Notes: generated by a model not told the origin, from the letters alone. Numbered from the stretch's first letter, positions 43,893 to 53,975 are shown. The stretch is DNA of 64,000 nucleotides from Microvirga terricola (GCF_011777495.1 NZ_JAATJS010000002.1:496001-560000), one strand, 5' to 3'. Numbers and translations: made by a program.

Positions 43893-44758
43893 TGGCCGCC
43901 GCTGCATCCTCTTCCGTGCCGACGCCCACGCATTTTGTCTTGCGGCTCATCAGCCGGAAGACGGTCCTGGTCGGCCTCCTCGCGTTGCTCACCATCGCGG
44001 TCGTCGCCATTCTCGCGCCGGTTCTCGCGCCCTATGCGCCGAACAAGCTTTCAGTCGTCAACCGGTTGAAGCCGCCGGGCGCGACCTTCTGGTTTGGCAC
44101 CGATGAATTCGGGCGCGACGTGTTCAGCCGAACGATCTATGCGGGCCGCCTGTCGCTCCTTGTCGGCGCGTCGGTTGTGACTTTTGCTGCGATCTTCGGC
44201 GTGGCACTCGGCCTCATCGCCGGGTTCTTCAAACGGCTCGATACTCCCATTGCCCGCATCATCGACGCGATGATGGCGTTTCCCGATATTCTGCTTGCGA
44301 TTGCACTCGTTGCCGCGCTGGGACCGTCGCTTCTCACCGTCATCATCGCGCTCGGCATCGTCTATACGCCACGTCTTGCCCGCATCGTGCGCGCCTCGAC
44401 TCTGGTGATCCGCGAATTGCCTTATGTGGAGGCGGCGAGGGCACTCGGCGTTCCGACCTGGCGGATCATGACGCGGCATGTGTTGCGTAATCTCGTGTCG
44501 CCGATCCTCGTCCAGGCCACTTTCATTTTCGCTTACGCGATGCTGGCGGAAGCCGGGCTTTCCTTCCTCGGCCTCGGTGTCAGCCCTGAAATCCCGACCT
44601 GGGGAACGATGATTGCGGCGGGCCGCCAATATATCGGCCAGGCCGATTGGATGACGTTGTTTCCCGGCATCGCGATCATCGTTTCCGTGCTCTCCCTTCA
44701 GATGGTCGGCGATGGATTCCGCGATCTGCTTGACCCGCGCTTGAGAAAGGACCTTTGA
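43892..44758 (+). CDS. ABC transporter permease, DppC type
   Basis: 288 residues. A cytoplasmic N-terminus is followed by membrane segments and the loop YVEAARALGVPTWRIMTRHVL, typical of DppC/OppC. FWFGTDEFGRDVFSRTIYGAR-like residues after segment 1 (GTDEFGRDVFSR) are the family hallmark. The ATG shares one base with the preceding stop. Forms the channel with the DppB-like protein. Confidence 0.93.
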   Translation: MAAAASSSVPTPTHFVLRLISRKTVLVGLLALLTIAVVAILAPVLAPYAPNKLSVVNRLKPPGATFWFGTDEFGRDVFSRTIYAGRLSLLVGASVVTFAAIFGVALGLIAGFFKRLDTPIARIIDAMMAFPDILLAIALVAALGPSLLTVIIALGIVYTPRLARIVRASTLVIRELPYVEAARALGVPTWRIMTRHVLRNLVSPILVQATFIFAYAMLAEAGLSFLGLGVSPEIPTWGTMIAAGRQYIGQADWMTLFPGIAIIVSVLSLQMVGDGFRDLLDPRLRKDL

Positions 44759-44761
44759 TCC

Positions 44762-45985
44762 ATGACTTTCGCAGAAACAGGACGGCCGCTCCTGCTGACC
44801 GGCGTGAAGCCCGTCGCCTTTGGGGCCGGCTCGCCTGATACGGCGGTCGATATCCTGATCGGCGGCGACGGTACGATCCAGACGGTCGGTGCGTCTCTTG
44901 CGGCACCGGAAGGCGCGCAGCGGATCGATTCATCCGGCGCTTACGTCTCGCCCGGCTGGGTCGATCTTCATGCCCATGTCTGGCACGGCGGCACCGACAT
45001 TTCGATCAAGCCGCAGGTCTGCGGCGTCGAGCGCGGCGTCACCACCATCGTCGATGCGGGGTCGGCGGGCGAAGCGAATTTCCATGGGTTTCGCGAATAC
45101 ATCATCGAGCCCGCGAAGGAGCGCATCAAGGCGTTCCTGAATATTGGTTCCATCGGCCTCGTCGCCTGCAACCGGGTGAGCGAACTGATCGATATGCGGT
45201 CTATCGACATCGACCGCACCCTTGCCTGCGTCGAAGCGAACCGCGATGTCATCATCGGCATCAAGGTCCGCGCCAGCGGCGTCATTCTGGGGTCCTGGGG
45301 TATCACGCCGGTCAAGATCGCGAAAAAGGTCGCCAAGGTCCTCAAGCTTCCGCTGATGGTGCATGTGGGCGAACCACCTCCGCTCTTTGACGAAGTGCTG
45401 GAGATCCTGGGGCCCGGCGACGTCATCACCCACTGCTTCAACGGAAAGCCTGCGGGCAACATTCTGGAAGACGAGGATCTCTTCCTCCTCGCCGAGCGCT
45501 GCGCCAAGGACGGCGTGCGCCTCGATGTCGGCCATGGCGGCGCGTCGTTCTCATTCCGCGTCGCGGAAATTGCCATTCAGCGTGGACTTCTGCCGTTCTC
45601 GATCTCGACCGACCTGCACAACCGCTCGCTGGATAATCCGGTGTGGGACATGGGCACGACCATGTCGAAGCTCTTGTCGGTCGGTATGCCGTTTGCGGAC
45701 GTGATCGAAGCTTCCACCCGCGCGCCGATGTCGGTGATCGGACTGTCGAGCGAAAACCTTCTCAAGCCCGGAACGCGGGCGGAGTTTACGCTGTTCGACG
45801 TGAAGGACAGCGATCTCAAGATCCGCGATTCCATGGGGCATGAAGCGCATCTCAAAAAGATGATTACGCCGCGCTTTACGGTTCTCGGGTCCGAGGCGAT
45901 CAAGGCGAGCCGTTACGAGCCGAAAGTCAAGGCGACGCTGGAAAGTTCCGCGTGCCCTCATTGCGGTTGGGTGGGGGCGCGATGA
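44762..45985 (+). CDS. cog3964 amidohydrolase/deacetylase-family metallohydrolase
   Basis: 407 residues. A TIM-barrel amidohydrolase with H70-A-H72 (VDLHAHVWHGG), bridging lysine K168 (GIKVRASG), H201 (MVHVGEPP), H224 (VITHCFN) and D284 (STDLHN), a complete binuclear metal site. Characterised cog3964 members (Atu3266, EF0837) hydrolyse acetylated alpha-hydroxy acids such as acetyl-R-mandelate, so it may deacylate an imported acyl compound. The C-terminus ends [13 protein letters not shown], an unusual CxxC tail. Its gene follows the permease by three bases and overlaps the ATPase gene as ATGA. Confidence 0.92.
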   Translation: MTFAETGRPLLLTGVKPVAFGAGSPDTAVDILIGGDGTIQTVGASLAAPEGAQRIDSSGAYVSPGWVDLHAHVWHGGTDISIKPQVCGVERGVTTIVDAGSAGEANFHGFREYIIEPAKERIKAFLNIGSIGLVACNRVSELIDMRSIDIDRTLACVEANRDVIIGIKVRASGVILGSWGITPVKIAKKVAKVLKLPLMVHVGEPPPLFDEVLEILGPGDVITHCFNGKPAGNILEDEDLFLLAERCAKDGVRLDVGHGGASFSFRVAEIAIQRGLLPFSISTDLHNRSLDNPVWDMGTTMSKLLSVGMPFADVIEASTRAPMSVIGLSSENLLKPGTRAEFTLFDVKDSDLKIRDSMGHEAHLKKMITPRFTVLGSEAIKASRYEPKVKATLESSACPHCGWVGAR

Positions 45986-46995
45986 GCGAGCTTCCCGCCG
46001 ATATCGTCCTGCGCGTCGACGACCTGCGCACCTATTTCGAGGCCGGTAGCCGGGTCGCGAAATCGGTCGACGGGGTCAGCTTCGACGTGAAGCGGGGGGA
46101 GACCGTCGCGGTCGTGGGTGAGTCCGGCTCGGGTAAGTCGGTAACGAGCCTGTCGATCATGCGGCTCCTCTCCGCGCCTGGTCGGATCGTCGGCGGGGAC
46201 ATTCTCTATCGCACCAGCGACGGGCGCGTGCTCGACTTGGCGAGGATGCCGGAAAAGGCGATGCGCGGCATTCGCGGCCAGGAGGTCGCCATGATCTTCC
46301 AGGAGCCGATGACGAGCCTCAACCCGCTTTACACCGTCGGGGACCAGATCATGGAGATGATAAAGATCCACGAGCCGGTCTCCCGCATGGAGGCGCGCAA
46401 GCGCGCCAAGCGGATGCTGGAGCTGGTCGAAATCCCGGCGGCCGAACGGCGTCTCGATGAATATCCGCATCAGATGTCCGGCGGCATGCGGCAGCGCGCC
46501 ATGATCGCGCTCGCGCTGGCCTGCAACCCGCGGCTTCTCATCGCGGATGAGCCGACGACGGCGCTCGACGTAACGATTCAGGCGCAGATTCTCGATCTCC
46601 TGCGCCGCCTGCAAGCCGAGATCGGCATGAGCATTCTCTTCATCACCCACAATCTTGGCGTGGTGGCCGAGATCGCGCACGATGTGGTGGTGATGTATGC
46701 GGGCCGCGTTGTGGAGAAGGCATCGGTCGATGCGCTCTTCGACAACCAGAAGCACCCCTATACGCGCGGCCTCCTGGCCTGCATCCCGAATGCCGCGCGG
46801 GATCGTTCCGAGAGCGGTGAGCGGCTGCGCCTGAACCCAATTCCCGGCAGCGTACCGAGCATCCTTGCCCTGCCTGAAGGATGCAGCTTCGCGCCGCGCT
46901 GCTCTTTTACGACCGCGGAATGTGACCAGAACCCGTCGCTTCTCGCTGCCGGTCCCGATCATTTGAGCCGCTGCTGGAGGCACGAGATCCTATGA
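45982..46995 (+). CDS. ABC transporter ATP-binding protein, DppD type
   Basis: 337 residues. Walker [10 protein letters not shown]-loop [12 protein letters not shown], signature [15 protein letters not shown], Walker [13 protein letters not shown], switch THNLG. The C-terminal oligopeptide/dipeptide extension has the Cys set C...C...C in [10 protein letters not shown] and ECDQNPS, typical of DppD/OppD (iron-sulfur or zinc region). Overlaps both neighbours by ATGA. Confidence 0.95.
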   Translation: MSELPADIVLRVDDLRTYFEAGSRVAKSVDGVSFDVKRGETVAVVGESGSGKSVTSLSIMRLLSAPGRIVGGDILYRTSDGRVLDLARMPEKAMRGIRGQEVAMIFQEPMTSLNPLYTVGDQIMEMIKIHEPVSRMEARKRAKRMLELVEIPAAERRLDEYPHQMSGGMRQRAMIALALACNPRLLIADEPTTALDVTIQAQILDLLRRLQAEIGMSILFITHNLGVVAEIAHDVVVMYAGRVVEKASVDALFDNQKHPYTRGLLACIPNAARDRSESGERLRLNPIPGSVPSILALPEGCSFAPRCSFTTAECDQNPSLLAAGPDHLSRCWRHEIL

Positions 46996-47978
46996 GCGGC
47001 AAAGACGTTCTTCTTCAGGTCGACAATCTGACAAAGAACTTTCAGACCGGCAGCGGCATCGTGAAGGCGGTCGATGGTGTCAGCTTCGACGTGAAGCGCG
47101 GCACCATCGTCGGCCTCGTTGGCGAATCCGGCTCCGGCAAGACGACCGCCGGACGCTGCACGCTGCGCCTCATCGAGCCGAGCGGCGGGCGTCTCCTGTA
47201 TGACGGCGTCGATCTTCGTAACTTATCCGAACGCGAGATGCGGGCCTACCGGCGGCGTCTTCAGATCGTCTTTCAAGACCCTTATTCCAGCCTCAATCCG
47301 CGCCTTCGCGTCGAAGACATCATCGGCGAGGCGCTCGACACGCATGGCCTCGCGAAGGGGACCGCGCGGCGTGATCGCATTGCGGAGCTGCTCTCCCGCG
47401 TCGGGCTCAACCCCGATCACGCCCGGCGCTTCCCGCATGAATTCTCCGGCGGGCAGCGGCAGCGGATCGGCATTGCGCGCGCACTGGCGGTGGAGCCGGA
47501 ATTCATCGTTGCGGATGAACCTGTCTCGGCCCTCGACGTTTCCGTTCAGGCGCAGGTGCTCAACCTCATTCAAGACCTGCAGAAGAGCTTTGGGCTGACC
47601 ATGCTCTTCATCGCGCACGATCTCGCAGTCGTGGAATATCTCTGCGATGAAGTGGTGGTGATGTATCTCGGCCGTGTCATGGAGAGAGGGCCGAGCCGCA
47701 GCGTCTATGCCAAGCCGCGCCATCCCTACACGCAGGCACTTCTGTCGGCGGCGCCTGTGCCTGATCCCAAAGCTGGCCGGCAGCGCGTGGTGTTGAAGGG
47801 GGATATTCCAAGCCCCATGAATCCGCCGTCAGGCTGCGTGTTCAGAACGCGCTGCCCCTTCGCCATCGCCGAATGCGCTCAAGTCGTGCCCTCTTTCGAT
47901 GCGGTGGGGCACCAACATCACGTCGCCTGCATTCGCCACAGCGATCCTGAAGTTATTTCTCAAGGACATCAATTGTGA
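46992..47978 (+). CDS. ABC transporter ATP-binding protein, DppF type
   Basis: 328 residues. Walker [11 protein letters not shown]-loop [14 protein letters not shown], signature [15 protein letters not shown], Walker [13 protein letters not shown], switch AHDLAV. The Cys-containing C-terminus [15 protein letters not shown] fits DppF/OppF. Together with the DppD-like protein it drives the two permeases. Overlaps the RidA start. Confidence 0.95.
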   Translation: MSGKDVLLQVDNLTKNFQTGSGIVKAVDGVSFDVKRGTIVGLVGESGSGKTTAGRCTLRLIEPSGGRLLYDGVDLRNLSEREMRAYRRRLQIVFQDPYSSLNPRLRVEDIIGEALDTHGLAKGTARRDRIAELLSRVGLNPDHARRFPHEFSGGQRQRIGIARALAVEPEFIVADEPVSALDVSVQAQVLNLIQDLQKSFGLTMLFIAHDLAVVEYLCDEVVVMYLGRVMERGPSRSVYAKPRHPYTQALLSAAPVPDPKAGRQRVVLKGDIPSPMNPPSGCVFRTRCPFAIAECAQVVPSFDAVGHQHHVACIRHSDPEVISQGHQL

Positions 47979-48460
47979 ACGACGTTCGATATTCAGCTAG
48001 GGGGCCGCAAGCGCGCCTGAAGGCGCTTGGCATTTCGCTGCCTGCGTCGCCGACGCCCATCGCCAATTTTGTGACCTATGTGCGCGAGGGAAATCTGCTT
48101 TTCCTCTCGGGGCAGGGCCCTCAGGAAGCGAACGGATTTCTACATACGGGCAAGGTCGGCGCGGATGTGACAACCGAGAAAGCTTATGAACACGCCAGGC
48201 TCACCGGCATCAATCTGATCGCCGTCATGCAGGATGCGCTGGGTGACCTCTCGCGCGTCAAGCGCGTCGTGAAGCTGCTCGGCATGGTGAATGCGGCGCC
48301 GGATTTTACCGAACATCCGAAGGTGATCAACGGCTGCTCCGACCTAATGGTGGAGGTCTTTGGAGAAGCCGGCGTGCATGCGCGCTCGGCGGTCGGCTTC
48401 GGCTCCTTGCCGAACAACATCACCGTCGAGATCGAAGCGATTGTCGCCGTTGAGGATTGA
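47975..48460 (+). CDS. RidA family protein (YjgF/YER057c/UK114)
   Basis: 161 residues. FLSGQGPQ, LTGINLIAVMQDALGDLSRV and the Arg in HARSAVGFGSLP (conserved in RidA) are visible. RidA hydrolyses reactive enamine/imine products made by PLP-dependent dehydratases and ammonia lyases. Here it is co-translated with the ABC ATPase (GTG 47975 overlaps the stop as GTGA), and the same cassette encodes a SelA-like PLP enzyme. Its likely job is therefore to clear that enzyme's imine product, which is inferred. Confidence 0.92.
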   Translation: MNDVRYSARGPQARLKALGISLPASPTPIANFVTYVREGNLLFLSGQGPQEANGFLHTGKVGADVTTEKAYEHARLTGINLIAVMQDALGDLSRVKRVVKLLGMVNAAPDFTEHPKVINGCSDLMVEVFGEAGVHARSAVGFGSLPNNITVEIEAIVAVED

Positions 48461-48479
48461 GGACCGAAAAATGTCCGGT

Positions 48480-49286
48480 TCAGCGCCAGCCCAGCGTCGT
48501 CTCGATCCGCTCCGCTGCGGCGCGGACGGCGGTGGTGTAGCGCGCCTTGTCCTGCATCACGCGGTGCTCCGGCAGCACGATCGATACCGTGGCGACGCAC
48601 GCGCCCGCCGGATCGCAGATCGGCGAGGCGATGCAGGCGACGGAGAAATCCGACTCGTTGACCTGAATCGACAGGCGATCTTTCAAAGCCGCCTCGGCGG
48701 CTTTCGACAGCGCCGCGGCGTCGGTGTTCGCACGGCCGGTAGGCGAGACCTTCGAGGCGTGACGGAAAATGTCCTGTCGCTCCGCATCGGACAGGTGGCC
48801 GACGAGCAAACGCCCGGACGCGGTCCAGTTCAGCGGAACGCGGGAGCCGAGCTTCGACGTCACACGAAAATGGCCGGGTCCATCCGCCATTGCCATGACG
48901 ACCATATGGTCGCCGTCGCGTCCGCAAATCTGGATGGTCTCCTCAACCTCGCGGCAGAGGTCCTGCATTTCGTGCGAGGCGACATCGAGAAAGTCGAGCG
49001 ATTGCGCGTAGGCCAAACCGTAATGATAGAGGCGGGGTCCGAGCCAGATCATGCCATCGCTACGGCGTTGCAGCAGCCGCTTCTCGACGAGGTCGTCGAT
49101 GATGACATAGACGGTGGAGAGCGGCGCGCCGATGGCCTTGGCCACGGCATAGGCTCCGGCAGGTTTCGTTTCTTCCTGAAGATAGTCCAGAATCTGCAAA
49201 GCGCGGTCGATGCCGCTCACGCGGGCACCACGACCCTTTTTCTCCGTCGGTGCGGCCTTCGCGATTTTCGGTGTCTTCGCGTCCAA
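48480..49286 (-). CDS. IclR-family transcriptional regulator
   Basis: 268 residues. The N-terminal winged helix (about 25-85: [35 protein letters not shown]) precedes an IclR effector domain ([38 protein letters not shown]). TTG 49286 is chosen: AGGGAG lies seven bases upstream and a TTG at 49331 would add 15 weak residues. It is convergent with the RidA gene and divergent from the SelA-like gene. Its ligand is probably the substrate of this cassette. Confidence 0.92.
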   Translation of the reverse strand: MDAKTPKIAKAAPTEKKGRGARVSGIDRALQILDYLQEETKPAGAYAVAKAIGAPLSTVYVIIDDLVEKRLLQRRSDGMIWLGPRLYHYGLAYAQSLDFLDVASHEMQDLCREVEETIQICGRDGDHMVVMAMADGPGHFRVTSKLGSRVPLNWTASGRLLVGHLSDAERQDIFRHASKVSPTGRANTDAAALSKAAEAALKDRLSIQVNESDFSVACIASPICDPAGACVATVSIVLPEHRVMQDKARYTTAVRAAAERIETTLGWR

Positions 49287-49335
49287 CGGATCGCTCCCTG
49301 CTGCATCTCTGCGATTTGCAGAATTATACAATCAG

Positions 49336-49354
49336 TTCCTCAACAATGGAATAT
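49336..49354. promoter_or_regulatory. inverted repeat in the iclR / SelA-like divergent promoter
   Basis: TTCC (49336-49339) and GGAA (49348-49351) face each other across eight bases, and ATGGAATA (49347-49354) equals the right half of the palindrome at 41322-41338. Located 43-58 bases before the SelA-like ATG and 50 bases from the iclR start, where an autoregulatory IclR site would be expected. Confidence 0.4.
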
Positions 49355-49393
49355 CGGTCGCATTCGCGGCGCAAAGTGAAGAAGAGGCTCATC

Positions 49394-50593
49394 ATGGACC
49401 AGCAAGACATCCGCAGCGAATTGGGCCTGCGCCCCATCGTCAACGTTTCCGGCACCATGACATCGCTCGGGGCGTCGATTGTCGTGCCCGAAGCCATCGC
49501 TGCAGTGTCCGCAATACTGCCGCAATTCGTCGAGATCAACGACCTGCAGAAAAAGGCGAGCCGGGTGATCGCCCGCCTGTGCGAGACGGAGGCGGGTTTC
49601 GTCACGGCATCGTGCGCCGCCGGGATTACGCTCGCGGTCGCGGGCGCCATGACGGGCTCGGACCTCGCCGCCATCGAGCGCTTGCCGGATACCACGGGCC
49701 TCAAGAACGAAGTGCTGATTATGGCCGGGCACATGGTGAGTTACGGCGCACCGGTGGAGCAGGGCATTCGCCTTGCGGGCGCCAAGGTCGTCCCCGTCGG
49801 ACAGGCGACGAGCGCTCGAGCCTATCAGCTCGACGGCGCGATCACAGACAAGACGGCGGCTGCGGTCTATGTGGTTTCGCACCATACCGTTCAATACGGC
49901 CTGCTTCCGCTGGAAGAGTTCGTCGCCATCTGCCACGCGCGCGGCGTTCCCGTTATCGTGGATGCGGCTTCGGAATATGACCTGAAAGGGTTTCTCGCCA
50001 CGGGCGCGGATGTGGCGCTGTACTCTTCGCACAAGTTCCTCGGCGGCCCGACCGGCGGCATCGTTGCAGGACGAACTGATCTCGTGCGGGCCGCGTTCCT
50101 GCAGAACTCGGGCATCGGGCGCGGCATGAAGGTTGGCAAGGAGAGCATCGCCGGCACGATGGCTGCGCTCGAAGCCTGGGAAACGCGCGATCACGCAGCG
50201 GCGCGGGCGCGCGAGACAGGTTATCTGGAACTCTGGCAACAGACGCTCTCGGAACGGCCCGGCGTGACGGCGACGCGCGAGCCTGATCCGACAAACAATC
50301 CGCTCGACCGATTGAAGGTCGCTGTCGAGCCAAAAGCGGCGCACATCACGGCCTGGGATCTTGCTGACGCGCTTGCGACCGGGCCGAGGCCGATCATCGT
50401 GCGCGATCACGAAGTCGAGCACGGTTTCTTCTATCTCGACCCCTGCAATCTCCATCCTGGACAGGAGATGATCGTGGCTGAACGGCTCGTTGAGGAGTTG
50501 GAGAAAGCACGCCGCTCGAACGAGATCATCGCGACCCCGCTCGAGCTCCGGCGCAATCGCGGAGCCGAGGCCCTCAGGCGCTGGCCGGAGTAA
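49394..50593 (+). CDS. SelA-like PLP-dependent enzyme (aminotransferase class V fold)
   Basis: 399 residues. The fold-type I PLP lysine is K214 in [14 protein letters not shown]190 in [13 protein letters not shown] is the pyridine-N Asp. [16 protein letters not shown] near the N-terminus is typical of the SelA/DgaE-like (cog1921) branch. This branch includes D-glucosaminate-6-phosphate ammonia-lyase, and its members neighbour cog3964 amidohydrolases elsewhere. It is not true SelA: no selenium genes are present. It probably eliminates ammonia from an amino acid released by the amidohydrolase. AGAGG lies upstream of ATG 49394. Confidence 0.9.
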   Translation: MDQQDIRSELGLRPIVNVSGTMTSLGASIVVPEAIAAVSAILPQFVEINDLQKKASRVIARLCETEAGFVTASCAAGITLAVAGAMTGSDLAAIERLPDTTGLKNEVLIMAGHMVSYGAPVEQGIRLAGAKVVPVGQATSARAYQLDGAITDKTAAAVYVVSHHTVQYGLLPLEEFVAICHARGVPVIVDAASEYDLKGFLATGADVALYSSHKFLGGPTGGIVAGRTDLVRAAFLQNSGIGRGMKVGKESIAGTMAALEAWETRDHAAARARETGYLELWQQTLSERPGVTATREPDPTNNPLDRLKVAVEPKAAHITAWDLADALATGPRPIIVRDHEVEHGFFYLDPCNLHPGQEMIVAERLVEELEKARRSNEIIATPLELRRNRGAEALRRWPE

Positions 50594-50774
50594 AGCGGAG
50601 CCGTAAGCGGCCGGGATGGCTCCGCTGAGAATCGGATGGTCCCGGCGTCCTCGTGCTCTACATGAGGTCGGCGGGGACGAGTTTTGACATCCGGCGCGAA
50701 GGGCGCGGTCCCCGGGATGGAGAGGCACCCTGGCCCGCTCGGTCTCATCGAAATCGCATTCCGGCCCGGCTCCG

Positions 50775-51779
50775 GTGACCGTCGATCTGGCACTGCAGGG
50801 TGGGGGCGCGCATGGCGCGTTCACGTGGGGCGTGCTCGACAGGCTGATCGAGGAGCCGTGGCTCACCATCGAGGGCATTTCGGGCACATCGGCGGGCGCG
50901 ATGAATGCCGCGGTGATGGCCGACGGCTATACGCAAGGCGGGAGGGAAGGGGCGAAGGCTGCGCTCGGGCAGTTTTGGCGGCGGGTGTCGGATGCGGCGC
51001 TTCTCAGTCCGTTCCGGCGCGGTCCGCTCGACATCCTGATGGGACGCTGGACGTTGGATTCCTCGCCGGTCTTCATCGCGTTCGACCTGCTGGCGCGGAT
51101 CTTTTCGCCCTACGATCTCAATCCGCGCGGCGCCAATCCGCTGCGCGATATTCTGGCGGCAAGCATCGACTTCAAGCGCCTGGAAACCTCGCGCGTCCGG
51201 CTTTACGTCACCGCGACCAATGTGCGCACGGGCGAGGGGCGGGTGTTCCGGCACGACGAACTGTCGCCCGAGGTGCTGCTCGCTTCCGCCTGCCTTCCGA
51301 CCCTGTTTCAAGCCATCGAGATCGACGGCGAGGCCTATTGGGACGGCGGCTATACGGGCAATCCGACCATTTCACCGCTGATCCGGGAATGCGCCTCAAA
51401 CGATACGGTGCTGGTGCAGATCAACCCGGTCGAGCGATCCGGCACGCCGCGGACGGCACGCGAGATTCTGAACCGGCTCAACGAAGTGTCCTTCAATGCC
51501 TGCCTTTTGAAGGAACTGCGGATGATGGCCCTGTTGCGTCAGGCCGCCGCACACGGCAGTCAGGAATGCGACCGGTGGGCGAAAATGCGCATCCATCGGA
51601 TCGAGAGCGATGTGATGACGGAGCTGGGATATTCCTCCAAACTCAATGCAGAGTGGGAGTTCCTGACGAAGCTTCGCGATGAAGGCCGTCGGGCGGCGGG
51701 CGCCTTTCTGGCGGCGCATGGGAGCGATCTCGGCCATCGCTCTTCGCTCGACCTCGACGCATATCTTAAGTTGGTATGA
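50775..51779 (+). CDS. patatin-like phospholipase
   Basis: 334 residues. The oxyanion motif GGGAHG (residues 9-14), the nucleophile S39 in GTSAG and the catalytic D190 in WDGGYTG make a complete Ser-Asp dyad. Such enzymes hydrolyse acyl chains from lipids. No signal peptide, so cytosolic or membrane-associated. The GTG at 50775 starts directly at the catalytic domain. No strong Shine-Dalgarno is visible, so the exact start is uncertain. It stands alone on the plus strand after the SelA-like gene. Confidence 0.92.
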   Translation: MTVDLALQGGGAHGAFTWGVLDRLIEEPWLTIEGISGTSAGAMNAAVMADGYTQGGREGAKAALGQFWRRVSDAALLSPFRRGPLDILMGRWTLDSSPVFIAFDLLARIFSPYDLNPRGANPLRDILAASIDFKRLETSRVRLYVTATNVRTGEGRVFRHDELSPEVLLASACLPTLFQAIEIDGEAYWDGGYTGNPTISPLIRECASNDTVLVQINPVERSGTPRTAREILNRLNEVSFNACLLKELRMMALLRQAAAHGSQECDRWAKMRIHRIESDVMTELGYSSKLNAEWEFLTKLRDEGRRAAGAFLAAHGSDLGHRSSLDLDAYLKLV

Positions 51780-51857
51780 ACCTTGGCTACCAGTTGGAAA
51801 TGGAGCCGCGAGCCGCTATTGGGGCGAGTCACACCCCCTGCTTTAAAAGGTTGTTCC

Positions 51858-52097
51858 ATGACCGATACCCCTCCTGACCGCCTGTCCATCGACCCCCAAA
51901 GCCCGTATTTCGATGCGGCCGTGCTTGAGCGGAACGTCGGCATCCGCTTCAAGGGCGTCGAAAAGACCAATGTGGAAGAGTACTGCGTCAGCGAGGGCTG
52001 GGTTCGCGTGTCCGTGGGCAATGCCAAGGACCGCCACGGCAATCCCATGACAATCAAGCTGCGTGGAACGGTCGAGCCTTATTTTCGAGAGACTTAA
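51858..52097 (+). CDS. DUF3297 family protein
   Basis: 79 residues, beginning MTDTPPDRLSIDPQSPYFD and containing VGIRFKGVEKTNVEEYCVSE, a pattern I recognise as DUF3297. Function unknown. AAAAGG seven bases before ATG 51858 fixes the start. It appears to be monocistronic, between the patatin and the amine oxidase. Confidence 0.88.
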   Translation: MTDTPPDRLSIDPQSPYFDAAVLERNVGIRFKGVEKTNVEEYCVSEGWVRVSVGNAKDRHGNPMTIKLRGTVEPYFRET

Positions 52098-52257
52098 GCT
52101 TGGCTTTGCCGGCTGGGGAAACCCCTCGTCTTGCCATAAAAATGAGCCAGTCTGCCCTCAAGTCCCCCGTGCCTCGACGGCAACGCGCGGCAATCCACCT
52201 GTCTCCTTCAGGGATGTCGCGCGTTTGTGGAATGTGGATTTGAAAGAGATTGGCTCC

Positions 52258-53559
52258 ATGCGGATTACCCGACGCGGCCTTCTGGCCGGAACGGCTTCCC
52301 TCATGATCGCGCGCCGGGCGCTTGCTTCCGATGTCGACGTTCTCGTCGTCGGGGCGGGCGCTGCGGGTCTTGCCGCGGCTAAGACGCTGCGCGCCGCCGG
52401 GCGGACCGTGACGGTCGTCGAGGCGCGCTCACGCATCGGGGGGCGCGCGCATACGGATAGCTCGCTCGGTGCCTCCTTCGATGCCGGCGCGCATTACGTC
52501 CATTGGAGCGAGCGCAATCCCTGGCGCAAGATCGCGGACGAGCTCGGCATTCGCCTCAACGAGGACGATGATGGGGGCGGCCTGCGCGTCTATCGCGACG
52601 GCGTGGTCATGTCCGAGGCCGAACGACGGCGGCGGCGCAGCGCCAACGGGCAGATCGAGCGGTTGGTCCAGGCGGCGGGCGCGATGGATTATTCCTTCGC
52701 CGATGCGGTGCGCGGCAAGCCGCCGGAAATGGCGGACGCGGCGGGTGGCATCACGTTGTTTGCGCTCGGAGAAGACCCTGAGCGCGTGTCTTTGCACGAC
52801 TACGATCAGTTGTGGAGCGGCGACGATTATATCCCGGCGGGCGGGTATGGGGCGCTGGTCGCGCGCTACGGCGCCGACGTGCCGGTTCAGCTCGACACGC
52901 CGGTGACCCATCTGTACTGGGGCGATGGGCGCGTGGCGGCTGATACGCCGCGCGGCACTGTGCGGGCTCAGGCCGCCATCGTGACGGTGCCGGTGGGCGT
53001 GCTTCAAGCCGGCGGCATCCGCTTCACGCCCGAGCTGCCGGCGGAAATCCAAGAGGCGCTTGAGGGGCTGCACATGGGCGCCTTGACCAAGATCGCTCTT
53101 CGCGTGGATCGCGAGCGCTTCGGCAAGATCGACGTGACGGATCTCGTGGATGTTCAGCAGGGCGGGCCGGTCACCAGCTTCGAGCTATGGCCCGACGATG
53201 AGGATCTGGTATTGGCCTATATTGGCGGCGACCATGCGCGCGAGCTGTGCCGGGCGGGCGAAAGCGCCGCGACCGATTTCGCCGTCAACCGTCTTGCCTC
53301 GATGCTCGGCGCGCGCGCCCGCGACGCCGTGACCGGTGGGCGCCTTGCTGGTTGGTGGAGCGATCCTTACGCCATGGGCTCCTATTCCATCGTGAAGCCA
53401 GGATATGTTTTGGCGCGCGAAGGATTGCGTCTTCCCATCGGCGATCGGCTCTGGCTGGCAGGCGAGGCGACGGCGGGCGGCGGGGCGATGACTGTCGGTG
53501 GCGCCACACTGGAAGGTGAACGCGCGGCCAACGAGTTGATGGTTCGCCTCGGAGCGTGA
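52258..53559 (+). CDS. Tat-exported FAD-dependent amine oxidase
   Basis: 433 residues. A Tat signal (MRITRRGLLAGTASLMIARR region; cleavage after ALA) leads into the Rossmann dinucleotide motif VLVVGAGAAGLAAAKTLRAAG and EARSRIGGRAHT. The C-terminal FAD segment is LWLAGEATAGGGAMTVGGA. This is the flavin-containing amine oxidase (monoamine/polyamine oxidase) family, probably periplasmic. The substrate cannot be read. ATG 52258 is chosen because an in-frame extension to 52063 has no signal. Confidence 0.92.
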   Translation: MRITRRGLLAGTASLMIARRALASDVDVLVVGAGAAGLAAAKTLRAAGRTVTVVEARSRIGGRAHTDSSLGASFDAGAHYVHWSERNPWRKIADELGIRLNEDDDGGGLRVYRDGVVMSEAERRRRRSANGQIERLVQAAGAMDYSFADAVRGKPPEMADAAGGITLFALGEDPERVSLHDYDQLWSGDDYIPAGGYGALVARYGADVPVQLDTPVTHLYWGDGRVAADTPRGTVRAQAAIVTVPVGVLQAGGIRFTPELPAEIQEALEGLHMGALTKIALRVDRERFGKIDVTDLVDVQQGGPVTSFELWPDDEDLVLAYIGGDHARELCRAGESAATDFAVNRLASMLGARARDAVTGGRLAGWWSDPYAMGSYSIVKPGYVLAREGLRLPIGDRLWLAGEATAGGGAMTVGGATLEGERAANELMVRLGA

Positions 53560-53566
53560 AAGCGCG

Positions 53567-53911
53567 TCAACTTGCTGCGTGCAGCGGCAGCATCAGGGGA
53601 TCGCGTAAGGTGACGATTGTCTTGGTGCCTTCGCCGTCGACGATTTCAAAATTCGCCAAGCCCGCTACGCTTTCATCAGCGTAAAGTTCCTGTGGCTTCT
53701 GAATGATGTGATCGACGCCGTCGAGGGCGATTTCGAGCGTGTCCTCTTTCGGCTCGTAAACGAGGCCGATCAGAGGAATCCACTCCGCTTCAATCTGACT
53801 GCCGATCCTGGGCGAAGCAATTTGAACCTCGGCGAGCCTTCCCGAAAGACCTTTCGAGACGCGGTTGCAGAACGCGCTCCATTCGCCTCGCTGAAGCTGA
53901 TGGACGGTCAT
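53567..53911 (-). CDS. DUF5335 family protein
   Basis: 114 residues. EIASPRIGSQIEAEW-like residues (IASPRIGSQIEAEWIPLIG) and VTLRDPLMLP near the end match the DUF5335 family. Function unknown. It is convergent with the amine oxidase gene, 8 bases away, and co-directional with the host-attachment-family gene upstream. Confidence 0.85.
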   Translation of the reverse strand: MTVHQLQRGEWSAFCNRVSKGLSGRLAEVQIASPRIGSQIEAEWIPLIGLVYEPKEDTLEIALDGVDHIIQKPQELYADESVAGLANFEIVDGEGTKTIVTLRDPLMLPLHAAS

Positions 53912-53975
53912 TGTATGCCTCCACTTCGCGTGCTGGAAAAATATCCGTCAAAAGCGACCATCCCGTGGCGTGCCG

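Noticed and set aside
49394..50593. True selenocysteine synthase SelA
   Set aside because: The neighbours are a cog3964 hydrolase, RidA and a transporter; no selB, selC or selD is present.
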